DNA of 64,000 nucleotides from NCBI GenBank assembly GCA_019449415.1, contig JAGRPP010000023.1, positions 124,001 through 188,000 on the forward strand. The letters run 5' to 3'. The notes under the pieces were generated by a model, which saw only the letters and a list, made by a program, of their open reading frames with translations, did no database searches and had not been told where the DNA came from. The translations under genes and the position numbers were made by a program. Positions within the stretch are counted from its first letter, which is position 1, and each line of letters begins with the position of its first letter. Of this stretch, positions 45,971-54,228 are shown in pieces. Source of the DNA: Geothrix sp. (GTDB taxonomy: Bacteria; Acidobacteriota; Holophagae; Holophagales; Holophagaceae).

Positions 45971-46368
45971 CAGTTCGGGATCTCGCGCCGGATGAAGGCC
46001 ACGATGTCATCGGTGTTCGTGCCGGGCTGGAAGATCTCGCGGATGCCCTGCGCCTTGAGGCCGGGGATGTCCTCGTCGGGGATGATGCCGCCGGCGAAGA
46101 CCAGCACATCGTCCGCGCCCTGCTCCTTCAGCAGGCGCAGCACCTCGGGGAAGATCTGGTTGTGGGCGCCGCTGAGGATGCTCATGCCGAGCACGCGGGC
46201 ATCCTCCTGCACCACGGCGGCGGCGATCTGCTGCGGCGTCTGCCGCAGGCCGGTGTAGATCACCTCCATGCCCGCATCCCGCAGGGCGCGCGCTACCACC
46301 TTGGCGCCGCGGTCATGCCCGTCGAGGCCGGGCTTGGCGATGACGACGCGGATCGGCGCTGGGTTCAT
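45970..46368 (-). CDS. B12-binding subunit, methylmalonyl-CoA mutase C-terminal type
   Basis: 132 residues. The cobalamin-binding signature DxHxxG is present as [30 protein letters not shown], followed by [19 protein letters not shown] and [31 protein letters not shown]. It is the small subunit or free-standing cobalamin domain of a methylmalonyl-CoA mutase-type enzyme (McmA C-terminal). No large subunit is near. Coupled to radA, which is probably just transcriptional convenience. MVISGAP upstream of the chosen ATG is not conserved. Confidence 0.9.
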   Translation of the reverse strand: MNPAPIRVVIAKPGLDGHDRGAKVVARALRDAGMEVIYTGLRQTPQQIAAAVVQEDARVLGMSILSGAHNQIFPEVLRLLKEQGADDVLVFAGGIIPDEDIPGLKAQGIREIFQPGTNTDDIVAFIRREIPN

Positions 46369-46382
46369 GGGGGCTCCGGAGA

Positions 46383-46838
46383 TTACCAACCCTCAGTCTG
46401 CCGCAGGGCTTCGTAAAGGCCAATGGCCGCGGCTTGGGCCAGGTTCAAGCTGCGGTGGTGGTCGCCCAGCATCGGGATCCGCAGCAGCGAGTCCTTGTGG
46501 GCCGTCAGCAGGTCCTCGGGCAGCCCCACGGTCTCCTGGCCGAAGACGAGCCCGTCGCCGTAGGCCCAGGGCACCTGGGTGTGCCGGCGGGCGCCCTTGG
46601 TGGTGAAGAACCACAGGCGCTTGGCGGGGTTCCGGGCCAGGAAGTCATTCCAGTCGGCGTAGTGGGTGGGATCCAGCTTCTCCCAGTAGTCCAGGCCCGC
46701 CCGGCGCAGGTAGTAGTCGGTGGTGTCGAAGCCCAGCGGGTGGATCAGGTGCAGCTTCACGCCGTTGTTCACGCAGAGGCGGCCGATGCTTCCGGTATTC
46801 TGCGGAATCTCGGGCTGATGCAAGATGATGTGGAACAT
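46383..46838 (-). CDS. trmL: tRNA (cytidine/uridine-2'-O)-methyltransferase TrmL
   Basis: 151 residues, SPOUT knot fold. [24 protein letters not shown] at the start, [15 protein letters not shown] in the SAM-knot and [27 protein letters not shown] at the end are the TrmL signature. It methylates the wobble base of tRNA-Leu isoacceptors. Its ATG is only 12 bases from the divergent HIT ATG, so the promoter must lie within the HIT reading frame. Shine-Dalgarno is weak. Confidence 0.93.
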   Translation of the reverse strand: MFHIILHQPEIPQNTGSIGRLCVNNGVKLHLIHPLGFDTTDYYLRRAGLDYWEKLDPTHYADWNDFLARNPAKRLWFFTTKGARRHTQVPWAYGDGLVFGQETVGLPEDLLTAHKDSLLRIPMLGDHHRSLNLAQAAAIGLYEALRQTEGW

Positions 46839-46850
46839 GGGAGGTCCCGG

Positions 46851-47210
46851 ATGAGCGCCCCTGCGAGCGAGTGCCTGTTCTGCAAGATCGTGCGGAAGGA
46901 GATCCCCGCCGCCCTGGTGTATGAAGACGATGAGCTGCTCGCCTTCAAGGACATCTTCCCCCAGGCGCCCGTCCATCTGCTCATCATTCCGAAGGCGCAT
47001 TGCGAAGGGCTGGGCGACCTGACCCCCGAGGTGGCCGCCCTGTCGGGCCGGATCCTCCAGCTCTCCGCGCAGCTGGCGAGGGACCACGGCGTCATGACCG
47101 GCGGGTGGCGCCTGCTGAGCAACTGCGGCCCCGATGCGGGCCAGACCGTCTTCCACCTGCACTTCCACCTGCTGGGGGGGAAGCCCCTTGGCGGGAAGCT
47201 CTGCCAGTAG
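46851..47210 (+). CDS. HIT-family nucleotide hydrolase/transferase
   Basis: 119 residues. N-terminal CLFCKIVRKEIPAALVYEDDELLAFKDIFPQAPVHLLIIPKAH and the C-terminal histidine triad H-x-H-x-H (FHLHFHLLGG) mark the Hint branch (HinT-like purine nucleoside phosphoramidase). The Cys pair of the N terminus may bind Zn. GAGG is 6 bases before ATG. A strong terminator follows 27 bases after the stop. Confidence 0.92.
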   Translation: MSAPASECLFCKIVRKEIPAALVYEDDELLAFKDIFPQAPVHLLIIPKAHCEGLGDLTPEVAALSGRILQLSAQLARDHGVMTGGWRLLSNCGPDAGQTVFHLHFHLLGGKPLGGKLCQ

Positions 47211-47237
47211 CCAGTCGTCGAAAATTCTTTCATTTAG

Positions 47238-47274
47238 CGAAAAAGGCACGCGTTTGCGTGTCTTTTTCGTTTTT
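47238..47274. terminator. Strong intrinsic terminator between the HIT gene and mraZ
   Basis: 14-pair stem (CGAAAAAGGCACGC / GCGTGTCTTTTTCG with one G-T pair), loop GTTT, followed by T5. The A-rich arm makes it work in both directions. Confidence 0.9.
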
Positions 47275-47282
47275 ATTTCCGC

Positions 47283-47310
47283 TTGTTGCAATCCCGGGTC
47301 TTTCTAGACT
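47283..47310 (+). promoter_or_regulatory. mraZ promoter
   Basis: TTGTTG (47283-47288), 16-base spacer, TAGACT (47305-47310). The MraZ boxes begin 5 bases downstream of the -10 element. Confidence 0.6.
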
Positions 47311-47314
47311 TTGA

Positions 47315-47360
47315 GGTGGCTCTCAGTGGAGAAAAGTGGTCTGAAGTGGATCAAAGTGGT
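47315..47360 (+). promoter_or_regulatory. MraZ operator: five GTGG boxes at 10-bp spacing
   Basis: GTGG at 47316, 47326, 47336, 47346 and 47356, each with the form [AG]GTGG, spaced exactly 10 bp, so all lie on one face of the helix. MraZ is known to bind tandem (A)GTGG-type boxes before its own gene; usually three or four are present. Here five fill the space between promoter and mraZ. Confidence 0.85.
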
Positions 47361-47413
47361 CTCGCTTCGCATCCATCGGCCTCTCCTGGGTAGCTGGTTG
47401 AAAGGCGATACCG

Positions 47414-47899
47414 GTGCTGCGACTTCGCGGAAACTCACCGGCCACGGTGGACGAGAAGGGCCGTCTGAAGCTCCCCTCTTCCTTCAAGGCCGAGCTGGAA
47501 ACCTTCGCCCAGGGCGAAGGGGGCCGGGGTCTGCGCGAGGGCGTTTCCGCCCTGCGGCACTATCTGACTTCGCTGGACGGTCGCTCCGCCCGCCTCTATC
47601 CCCTGCCGGTCTGGGAGGCCATCGAGGCGCGTCTGGCGGCCCTGCCGTCCACCAGCCCTGCCAAGCGCAAGTTCCTGGAGACCACCGCCTACTTCGGCAG
47701 CGAAGTGGAGCCGGATGCCCAGGGCCGCTTCGTCATCCCACCCATCCTGCGCGAGGCCGCCCAGCTCACGGGCGAGGTGGCCGTGCTGGGACAGATGGAC
47801 CACCTGGCCCTGTGGAACAAGGCCGGCTTCGAGCGGCGCCTCGCGGCCGAACCCCTCGGTGCCGACGACCTGGCGCAGCTCGCGGACCTGGGGATCTGA
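47414..47899 (+). CDS. mraZ: Transcriptional regulator MraZ
   Basis: 161 residues from GTG. Two AbrB-like swapped-hairpin domains: LRLRGNSPATVDEKGRLKLPSSFKAEL and SEVEPDAQGRFVIPPILREAAQL, with DxKGR-type and DxQGR-type motifs. It forms a ring oligomer and represses its own operon through the boxes upstream. It heads the dcw cluster. Stop overlaps the rsmH ATG (TGATG at 47899). Confidence 0.95.
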   Translation: MLRLRGNSPATVDEKGRLKLPSSFKAELETFAQGEGGRGLREGVSALRHYLTSLDGRSARLYPLPVWEAIEARLAALPSTSPAKRKFLETTAYFGSEVEPDAQGRFVIPPILREAAQLTGEVAVLGQMDHLALWNKAGFERRLAAEPLGADDLAQLADLGI

Positions 47900-48864
47900 T
47901 GATGACCATTCAGCCCCCCACCCATGTCCCCGTCCTCCTCCAGGAGGTGCTGGACAACCTCGTGCTGCCTCCGGGGGCGCGGATCCTCGACCTGACCCTG
48001 GGCCTGGGCGGCCACGCCGAAGCCCTGCTGGGCCGGTGCGACAAGGCCGCCAGCTACCTGGGCGTGGACCGCGATCCCGAGGCCCGCTATCTGGCCCGCC
48101 GCCGCCTGGGCGACGATGGCCGCCTGGAGATCCTGGCGGGGAACTACGAGGACATCTGGACCGATCCCCAGTTCCTGGCCTGGACCGGAACCCATGCCCC
48201 GGGCGGCTTCGACGCCATCCTGGCGGACCTGGGCGTCTCCACCCTGCAGCTCCGCACGCCGGAGCGCGGCTTCAGCTTCCGGGATGAAGGCCCCCTCGAC
48301 ATGCGCATGGACACGAATTCCGGCCCCACCGCCCTGGAATGGATCGCGGAGCAGACCGACGAAAGCCTGGCCGACGCGATCTACCAGTTTGGCGAAGAGC
48401 GTGCCAGCCGGCCCATCGCCCGCGCCATCCTCCGGGCGCACAGCGAAGGCCGGCTGGCCACCACCAAGGACCTGGCCCAGGCCGTCTACACCGTGATTCC
48501 CCGCGAACCCGCCAAGCGGAAGGGTCAGAGCGATCCCGCCACCCGGACCTTCCAGGCCATCCGCATCGCCGTGAACGGCGAGCTCGACCGGCTGGCCGCG
48601 GTGCTGGAGGCCGCGGTCTCCCACCTGCGGCCCGGCGGCCGCCTGGCGGTCATCAGCTTCCACAGCCTGGAGGACCGCATCGTCAAGCAGACCCTGCGGC
48701 GCCTCGCGGGCACCTACGACGGGCCCGGCCGCGTGGCCCCCGCACCGCTTCCCAAGATCCTCAAGCTCATTCATCCCGGTGGCATCGCTCCCAGCGAGGC
48801 CGAAGCCGCCGCCAATCCCCCCTCCCGGTCCGCCCGCCTGCGCGTGGCGGAACGGCTCCCCTGA
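47899..48864 (+). CDS. rsmH: 16S rRNA (cytosine1402-N4)-methyltransferase RsmH
   Basis: 321 residues. HVPVLLQEVLDNL opening, SAM-binding DLTLGLGGHAEALL (about 31-44), ILADLGVSTLQL, RGFSFRDEGPLDMRMD and the C-terminal LAVISFHSLEDRIVKQTLR. Double ATG at the start; the first overlaps the mraZ stop. Length is normal. Confidence 0.97.
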   Translation: MMTIQPPTHVPVLLQEVLDNLVLPPGARILDLTLGLGGHAEALLGRCDKAASYLGVDRDPEARYLARRRLGDDGRLEILAGNYEDIWTDPQFLAWTGTHAPGGFDAILADLGVSTLQLRTPERGFSFRDEGPLDMRMDTNSGPTALEWIAEQTDESLADAIYQFGEERASRPIARAILRAHSEGRLATTKDLAQAVYTVIPREPAKRKGQSDPATRTFQAIRIAVNGELDRLAAVLEAAVSHLRPGGRLAVISFHSLEDRIVKQTLRRLAGTYDGPGRVAPAPLPKILKLIHPGGIAPSEAEAAANPPSRSARLRVAERLP

Positions 48865-48875
48865 CCGAGGTACCC

Positions 48876-49244
48876 ATGGCCGCCGGAACTCTGCCGAGCC
48901 CCGCCGCTCCCGTCCGCATGGTCGAGAGCGAAGGCATCCTGCGCATGCTGCTGCTGGTGCTGGCCCTGGCCATGCCCCTCGGCACCCTTGCCTATCTGAA
49001 GATCCAGAGCACGCGCCTGAGCTACGCCATGGGCGACCTGAAGGAGCGCATCCGCAAGGAGGAGGAGTTCCAGCGGAAGCTCATGCTGGAGCGCAGCCGC
49101 TATCAGCGCGATGAGGAAGTCCAGGTCTACGCCCAGAAGGCGGGGCTCCAGCCCCGCAAGCAGGGCCATCTGATCCGCCGGGCCTTCACGCCCGAGGACC
49201 AGCGCCTCGCCAAGCTCCGTCCCGTGTCGTCCGAAGGGCTGTAG
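48876..49244 (+). CDS. ftsL: FtsL-like divisome protein
   Basis: 122 residues, single membrane helix (about 25-42, MLLLVLALAMPLGTLAYL) followed by a charged coiled coil (45-90, KIQSTRLSYAMGDLKERIRKEEEFQRKL). Position between rsmH and ftsI and topology are those of FtsL, which recruits FtsI/FtsW to midcell with FtsB and FtsQ. Sequence similarity of FtsL is low in general, so this is mainly by context. Confidence 0.75.
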   Translation: MAAGTLPSPAAPVRMVESEGILRMLLLVLALAMPLGTLAYLKIQSTRLSYAMGDLKERIRKEEEFQRKLMLERSRYQRDEEVQVYAQKAGLQPRKQGHLIRRAFTPEDQRLAKLRPVSSEGL

Positions 49245-49304
49245 CCTATAGGCTGTGGGGCGCTGCGGCCCCGCGTCACCGCTCCATCCAGCCCCGGCCC
49301 TCCC

Positions 49305-51446
49305 GTGTCCCTCCACTTCGCCACTGAACCCCGTGCTTCCCGGCGCCTGCTGGGCCGGCAGGATCCCCAGGATCTGTTGGGCCGGCGCATGCCCTGGATC
49401 ATGGGCGGCATGGCCTTCTGGGCCCTCTGCATCCTCCTCCGGCTCTTCTGGCTGCAGGGGGTGGAGCACAAGCGCTACCGCGCCAAGGCCGAGCAGCAGC
49501 ACACCACGGTAGTGCCCATTCCGCCCATCCGGGGGGAGCTGCGGGACCGCCGGGGCGAGCCGCTGGCCATCTCCATCAAAGTCGAGAGCCTCTTCGCGGA
49601 TCCCCGCGTGTTCTACCCGGACTACAAGCCGGTGAAGGGGGAGGAGCGCCACTGGGGCGAGCCGGACCGCCGGGCCGCGTCCGAGGTGGCCGCCAAGCTG
49701 GCCCCCATCCTGGAGCAGACCCGGGGGCAGGTGCTGGAAAAGCTCCTGCGCAAGAAGACCTTCGTCTACCTCGAGCGGCACCTGCCGCCCATCAAGACCG
49801 CCGCAGTGCGGGCCTTGAACTTGGATGGCATCGAGTTCCAGCCCGAGAGCCGCCGCTTCTATCCGCGCGGCAGCCTGGCGGCGCAGATCATCGGCTTCAC
49901 GAACATCGACGGCCTGGGCCAGCTGGGCATCGAGCAGACCTACGACAAGCAGCTGGCGGGCCTGAAGGGTGAGCTCATCGCCCCCCGCGACGCCCACGGC
50001 AAGCTGCTCATCCTCCAGGAGAACTACAGCCAGGTGCCCGTGAACGGGGCCTCGCTCCAGCTCAGCCTCGATGCCTCCATCCAGCACATCGTGGAGGACG
50101 CGTTGGAGGAGGGGGTGCGCCTCTCCCGCCCCCGCACGGCCTACGCCGTGGTGGTGGACCCCCAGACCGGCGAGATCCTGGCCATGGCCGGCACGCCCAC
50201 CTTCGACCCGAACCATATCCTGCCGAAGAAGTTCCTCAACCGTGGCGAGGCCGAGCTGTCGGCCGGCGAACGCGAAGAGCTGCGCCGGGAGCTGGAGCGC
50301 CAGAAGGCGGCCCGCAAGGTGCATCCCGTGGAGGATGTCTACGAGCCCGGGTCCACCATGAAGATCTTCACTGCCGCCATCGCCCTGGAGGAGCGCAAGG
50401 TCCACCTGGGGGAACGCATCGACTGCCTGGCCGGCCGCTGGCTGTACAGCCCGAAGGTCCCGCCCATCACAGATACCCACCGCCACGGTGTGCTCACCTT
50501 CGAGGAAGTCCTCTGGCAGAGTTCCAACATCGGCGCCGCCAAGATGGGCATCCGGCTGGATCCCGCGGTGCACTACCAGTACCTCCGCAAATTCGGCTTC
50601 GGGGATGCGACCGGCCTGAACTTCCCCGGCGAGAGCCCGGGCCGCATGATCGCCCCCGACCGCTGGAGCGTGCCCACCCAGTACACCTTTTCGTACGGCT
50701 ACGGTCTCAGCACCACGCCGTTGCAGATCCTCATGGCGGGCTGCGCCCTGGCCAACGGCGGCAAGCTCATGCAGCCGATCCTGGTGCAGCGCATCTACAA
50801 CGACAAGGGCCTCCTTCTGAAGGAGTTCAAGCCCACTGTGCGCGGGCAGGTGCTGAGTGAGGAGACCGCGAACTTGATGAAGGAGACGCTCAAGGGCGTC
50901 CTCACCCAGGGCACGGGCAAGCGGGCCCGGCTCGACAACGGCGTGGAGGCCTTCGGCAAGACCGGCACCAGCCGCAAGCTCATCGACGGGAAGTACGACC
51001 CCAAGCGCCACTTCGCCTCCTTCATGGGCTTCTTCCCAGCGGACAAGCCGCAGTACGGCGTGCTGGTCATGCTCGACGATCCCGCGGGCGACACCACCGG
51101 CGGCGATGTGGCCGCGCCCCTCTTCAAGCGCATCGGCGACGGCATCCTCCGCTTCCGGCAGACCACGCCTGACCTGGACCGCGAAGCGGACCTGAAGCTG
51201 TCCCTGCGCGATTGGCCCGTGAGCGAGACGGACGAGGCCGCCGTCCATGTGGAGCGGGGCCGCGTGCCCGACCTCAAGGGGCTGAGCCTCAAGGCCGCCA
51301 TCCATCGCGTGGTGCTGGTGGGCGGCAGTCCCCGGGTGGAGTCGTCGGCGGGAACCACCGCGACGCGGGTGCTGGGCCAGAGCCCTGAGCCCGGCGCCCC
51401 GCTGGAGCCCGGGACGGTGGTGAAGATCAAGGCGGGGATGCCATGA
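49305..51446 (+). CDS. ftsI: Division-specific penicillin-binding protein FtsI with PASTA domain
   Basis: 713 residues from GTG. N-terminal membrane anchor (about 30-50), PBP dimerisation domain (about 65-240), then the transpeptidase domain with SxxK GSTMK (near 351), SSN in WQSSNIGAAK (near 405) and KTG in FGKTGTSRK (near 549). A C-terminal PASTA domain (about 650-713, GRVPDLKGLSLKAAIHRVVLVGGSPRV ... GTVVKIKAGMP) may sense muropeptides. It cross-links septal peptidoglycan. The stop overlaps the murE ATG (ATGA at 51443). Confidence 0.95.
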   Translation: MSLHFATEPRASRRLLGRQDPQDLLGRRMPWIMGGMAFWALCILLRLFWLQGVEHKRYRAKAEQQHTTVVPIPPIRGELRDRRGEPLAISIKVESLFADPRVFYPDYKPVKGEERHWGEPDRRAASEVAAKLAPILEQTRGQVLEKLLRKKTFVYLERHLPPIKTAAVRALNLDGIEFQPESRRFYPRGSLAAQIIGFTNIDGLGQLGIEQTYDKQLAGLKGELIAPRDAHGKLLILQENYSQVPVNGASLQLSLDASIQHIVEDALEEGVRLSRPRTAYAVVVDPQTGEILAMAGTPTFDPNHILPKKFLNRGEAELSAGEREELRRELERQKAARKVHPVEDVYEPGSTMKIFTAAIALEERKVHLGERIDCLAGRWLYSPKVPPITDTHRHGVLTFEEVLWQSSNIGAAKMGIRLDPAVHYQYLRKFGFGDATGLNFPGESPGRMIAPDRWSVPTQYTFSYGYGLSTTPLQILMAGCALANGGKLMQPILVQRIYNDKGLLLKEFKPTVRGQVLSEETANLMKETLKGVLTQGTGKRARLDNGVEAFGKTGTSRKLIDGKYDPKRHFASFMGFFPADKPQYGVLVMLDDPAGDTTGGDVAAPLFKRIGDGILRFRQTTPDLDREADLKLSLRDWPVSETDEAAVHVERGRVPDLKGLSLKAAIHRVVLVGGSPRVESSAGTTATRVLGQSPEPGAPLEPGTVVKIKAGMP

Positions 51447-52900
51447 AGCTGGACGCGCTCATCGATGGAATCGCCCTGCGGCGCTCCGGCCCGGAGGTCG
51501 AGGTGGTGGATCTCACCAGCGACAGCAGGGAGGTGCTTGCCGGCTGGGCATTCGTGGCCCTGCAGGGCGAGCAGGTCGACGGCGCGGCATTCGTGCCCCA
51601 GGCCCTCGCGCAAGGCGCCAGTGCCGTCTTTTCCACTTCTGGCGTGAATGCGCCAGAAGCCACGGCCAACTGCACCTTCCTGGGGGATCCCCGCCTTCAA
51701 ATGGCCGACCTGGCCCGCCGCCTGCACGGCCTGCCGGATGAGCACCTGGCCCTCATCGGCGTCACCGGCACCAACGGCAAGACCACCACCACCACATTGA
51801 TCCGCCAGCTCCTGCGCGGCGCGGGGATCGGCTGCGGGCTCGTGGGCACCGTGCTGAACGCCGCGGGGGACCGGGAGGAGGAGGCCGTCCGCACCACGCC
51901 GGAAAGCCCCGCCTTCTACCGCTGGCTGCACCGCAGCGTGGAGGCCGGCGACCGGGCCTCGGCAGTCGAAGTGAGCAGCCACGCCCTCTGCCTGGGCCGG
52001 GTCCACGGCGCGCACTTCAAGGTGGGCGTCTTCACGAACCTGACGCAGGATCACCTGGACTACCACGGCACCCTGGAGGCCTATTTCGAGGCGAAGCACC
52101 GCCTCGTGGCGCAGAGCGGGCGTTTTCTCGTGAACGCCGACGACGCCTGGGGCCGCGGCCTGCTGGAGCGGGAGGGCCATGTGAGCTATGCCGTGGACCG
52201 CCCCGCCTGCTACCGGGCCCATGGTCTGGAGCTGGGCCCCACGGGGACCCGCTTCACCCTCCATTCGGCCAAGGGAAGCTGGGAAGTCCACAGCCCCCTG
52301 CTGGGCCGCTTCAATGTCTACAACCTGCTGGCGGCCCTGGCCGCCTGCGCCGAGGCCGGCTTCGACCTGGATGGGCTGGTGCCGGCCGTGCCCAAGGTGA
52401 CCGGCGCCCCGGGCCGCCTGGAGCGCGTGGATTGCGGCCAGCCCTTTGGCGTGATGGTGGATTACGCCCACACGCCGGATGCCCTGGAGAAGCTGCTGGC
52501 CGAGGGCCGGCGCCTGCTGCCACCGGGGGGTCGCCTGCATGTGCTCTTCGGCTGCGGTGGCGACCGTGACCGGGCCAAACGCCCCCTCATGGCGGCCGCC
52601 GTGGCGGCCGGCGCCGATGTCCTCTGGCACACCAGCGACAACCCCCGCACTGAGGAACCGGAGCGCATCCTGGACGATGCCGCCCCTGGGATTCCCGAAG
52701 CCATCCGCGCCGACGGCGCCCGGTACCACCGCCACGCCGACCGCCGCGAATCCGTGCGCCGAGCCCTGGCGGACTGCCGACCCGGCGACCTGCTGCTGCT
52801 GGCGGGGAAGGGCCACGAACCCTACCAGGAGATCTGCGGCGTGAAATACCCCTACAGCGACCGCAGCGCCGTGGAAGCCGTACTCGGGGAGTCGAAGTGA
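51443..52900 (+). CDS. murE: UDP-N-acetylmuramoyl-tripeptide synthetase MurE
   Basis: 485 residues. Mur-ligase ATP loop GVTGTNGKTTTTTLIRQLL (about 110), N-terminal VVDLTSDSREVLAGWAFVAL, FTNLTQDHLDYHGTLEAYFEAKHRL, MVDYAHTPDALEKLLAEGRRLLP and GCGGDRDRAKRP. The substrate-selectivity motif DNPRTEEPERILDDA is DNPR, which in MurE indicates meso-diaminopimelate addition. Its stop overlaps the GTG of tsaC (GTGA at 52897). Confidence 0.96.
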   Translation: MKLDALIDGIALRRSGPEVEVVDLTSDSREVLAGWAFVALQGEQVDGAAFVPQALAQGASAVFSTSGVNAPEATANCTFLGDPRLQMADLARRLHGLPDEHLALIGVTGTNGKTTTTTLIRQLLRGAGIGCGLVGTVLNAAGDREEEAVRTTPESPAFYRWLHRSVEAGDRASAVEVSSHALCLGRVHGAHFKVGVFTNLTQDHLDYHGTLEAYFEAKHRLVAQSGRFLVNADDAWGRGLLEREGHVSYAVDRPACYRAHGLELGPTGTRFTLHSAKGSWEVHSPLLGRFNVYNLLAALAACAEAGFDLDGLVPAVPKVTGAPGRLERVDCGQPFGVMVDYAHTPDALEKLLAEGRRLLPPGGRLHVLFGCGGDRDRAKRPLMAAAVAAGADVLWHTSDNPRTEEPERILDDAAPGIPEAIRADGARYHRHADRRESVRRALADCRPGDLLLLAGKGHEPYQEICGVKYPYSDRSAVEAVLGESK

Positions 52901-53883
52901 CGCGGCTGCTCCAGGTCACGGGCCCGGACGATCCCGCGATCCGCGAAGCGGCCGCGATCCTCGCTTCCGGCGGCCTGGTGGCCTTCCCCACGGAGACCGT
53001 CTATGGCCTGGGTGCGGACGGGCTCAATCCCGAGGCGGTGGCGCGCATCTACGCCGCGAAGGGCCGCCCCGCCACGAATCCCGTCATCCTGCATGTGGCC
53101 GACGCCGATGCAGCCCGGGCGCTGGTGTCCCGGTGGCCCGCCGAGGCCCATACCCTGATCGAGCGGTTCTGGCCGGGTCCGCTGACACTGGTGCTGCCGG
53201 CCTCGGCGACCGTGCCCGCCATCGTCCGTGCGGGGGGCCCTTCGGTGGCGCTGCGCTGCCCGGCCCACCCGGTGGCGCTGGCCCTGATCCGTGCCGCGGG
53301 CCGGCCGCTGGCGGCGCCCAGCGCCAACCGCAGCCAGCACCTCTCGCCCACCCGCGCCGAGCATGTGGCTTCCAGCCTGGGCGAGGCGGTGGACCTCATC
53401 CTCGATGGCGGCCCGACGGAGGCCGGTCTCGAGTCCACCATCCTCGACCTCAGCGGCGAGACCCCCCGCATCCTGCGACCCGGGCCCATCCAACCCGCCG
53501 AACTCGCCGCCCTCATCGGCCCCGTGGACCTGTGGGAGGGCGCCGTGAAGGCCGGGACCCGCCAAGCCGCACCCGGCATGGCCGAACGCCATTACGCGCC
53601 CCGGGCCCGGCTGGAGCTGGTGGCGCCAGGATCGGGCCTGGCGGCTGCTTCCGGGCGCGTGGCCTATGTGGCCCTGGGCGCCCTGCCGCACCTGCCCGGC
53701 GGGGTTCGCGGCATCCTCCTTCCGTTGGATGCGGAGGCCGTGGGGACGAGGCTGTACGCCCTCCTGCACGAGCTGGATGATGCGGGATTCGACTGCATCC
53801 TCATGGAACGGCCGCCGGAAACGGAGGCATGGCTGGCGGTGCGGGACCGGCTCCGCCGCGCCTCCGCCAAGGAGCCGGCATGA
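52897..53883 (+). CDS. tsaC: Threonylcarbamoyl-AMP synthase (Sua5/TsaC with C-terminal domain)
   Basis: 328 residues. YrdC domain: AAAILASGGLVAFPTETVYGLGADG (about 20-44), AKGRPATNPVILHV, FWPGPLTLVLP and RPLAAPSANRSQHLSPTRAEHV. The C-terminal about 110 residues (PGMAERHYAPRARLELV onward) are a Sua5 domain, so it is Sua5-type rather than TsaC-only. It makes the precursor of t6A37 in tRNA. Its place inside the mur cluster is unusual. The stop overlaps the ATG of repeat unit 1 (ATGA at 53880). Confidence 0.92.
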   Translation: MTRLLQVTGPDDPAIREAAAILASGGLVAFPTETVYGLGADGLNPEAVARIYAAKGRPATNPVILHVADADAARALVSRWPAEAHTLIERFWPGPLTLVLPASATVPAIVRAGGPSVALRCPAHPVALALIRAAGRPLAAPSANRSQHLSPTRAEHVASSLGEAVDLILDGGPTEAGLESTILDLSGETPRILRPGPIQPAELAALIGPVDLWEGAVKAGTRQAAPGMAERHYAPRARLELVAPGSGLAAASGRVAYVALGALPHLPGGVRGILLPLDAEAVGTRLYALLHELDDAGFDCILMERPPETEAWLAVRDRLRRASAKEPA

Positions 53884-54228
53884 GCACGAAGCAGGAGCGG
53901 AGTGCCACTTTGGCGCAGCCGAAGCCCAAAGGGTGCGGCACAGGAGGTGCCGCATGAATACGAAGCAGGAGCGGAGTGCCACTTTGGCGCAGCCGAAGCC
54001 CTCCCCCCTATCGCACCTGGCATCAAGCCAGGTGCTCCTGCTCGGCCTTGCCTCGCAGAGGCGGGTCCCTGGGTGCGGCACAGGGAGGCTCCGCCTCGGC
54101 AAGCGGAGCGCGCCGGAGCACGCATCGCGTGCGTTAGGCGGAGGTGCCGCATGAGCACGAAGCAGGAGCGAAGTGCCACTTTGGCGCAGCCGAAGCCCGA
54201 AGGGTGCGGCACAGGAGGTGCCGCATGA
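53880..54228 (+). repeat. Translation-coupled tandem repeat array between tsaC and murF
   Basis: Three units. Unit 1 (53880-53953) and unit 3 (54151-54224) are 74 bp long and differ at 2 positions. Unit 2 (53954-54150, 197 bp) has the same first 48 bases (two changes) and last about 11, but a 123-bp insert containing the hairpin CACCTGGC-atcaa-GCCAGGTG (54014-54034). Each unit begins with ATG and ends GGAGGTGCCGC, giving a Shine-Dalgarno and correctly spaced ATG for the next unit, with an ATGA overlap every time. The encoded short ORFs are 53880-53957 (25 residues), 53954-54154 (66) and 54151-54228 (25), all starting M-[SN]-TKQERSATLAQPKP. The chain runs tsaC - three mini-ORFs - murF without a break in coupling. 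Confidence 0.9.

Noticed and set aside
47315..47360. Short CRISPR or microsatellite
   Set aside because: The 10-bp period with GTGG cores immediately before mraZ is explained by the MraZ operator.
48771..51305. 844-codon open frame on the minus strand opposite ftsL/ftsI
   Set aside because: Codon composition is that of a shadow of a GC-rich gene; it has no family motif, while ftsI on the other strand is complete.
53880..54228. CRISPR-like repeat array
   Set aside because: Only three units, no unique equal-length spacers, units contain start codons and ribosome sites, and no cas genes are in the window.
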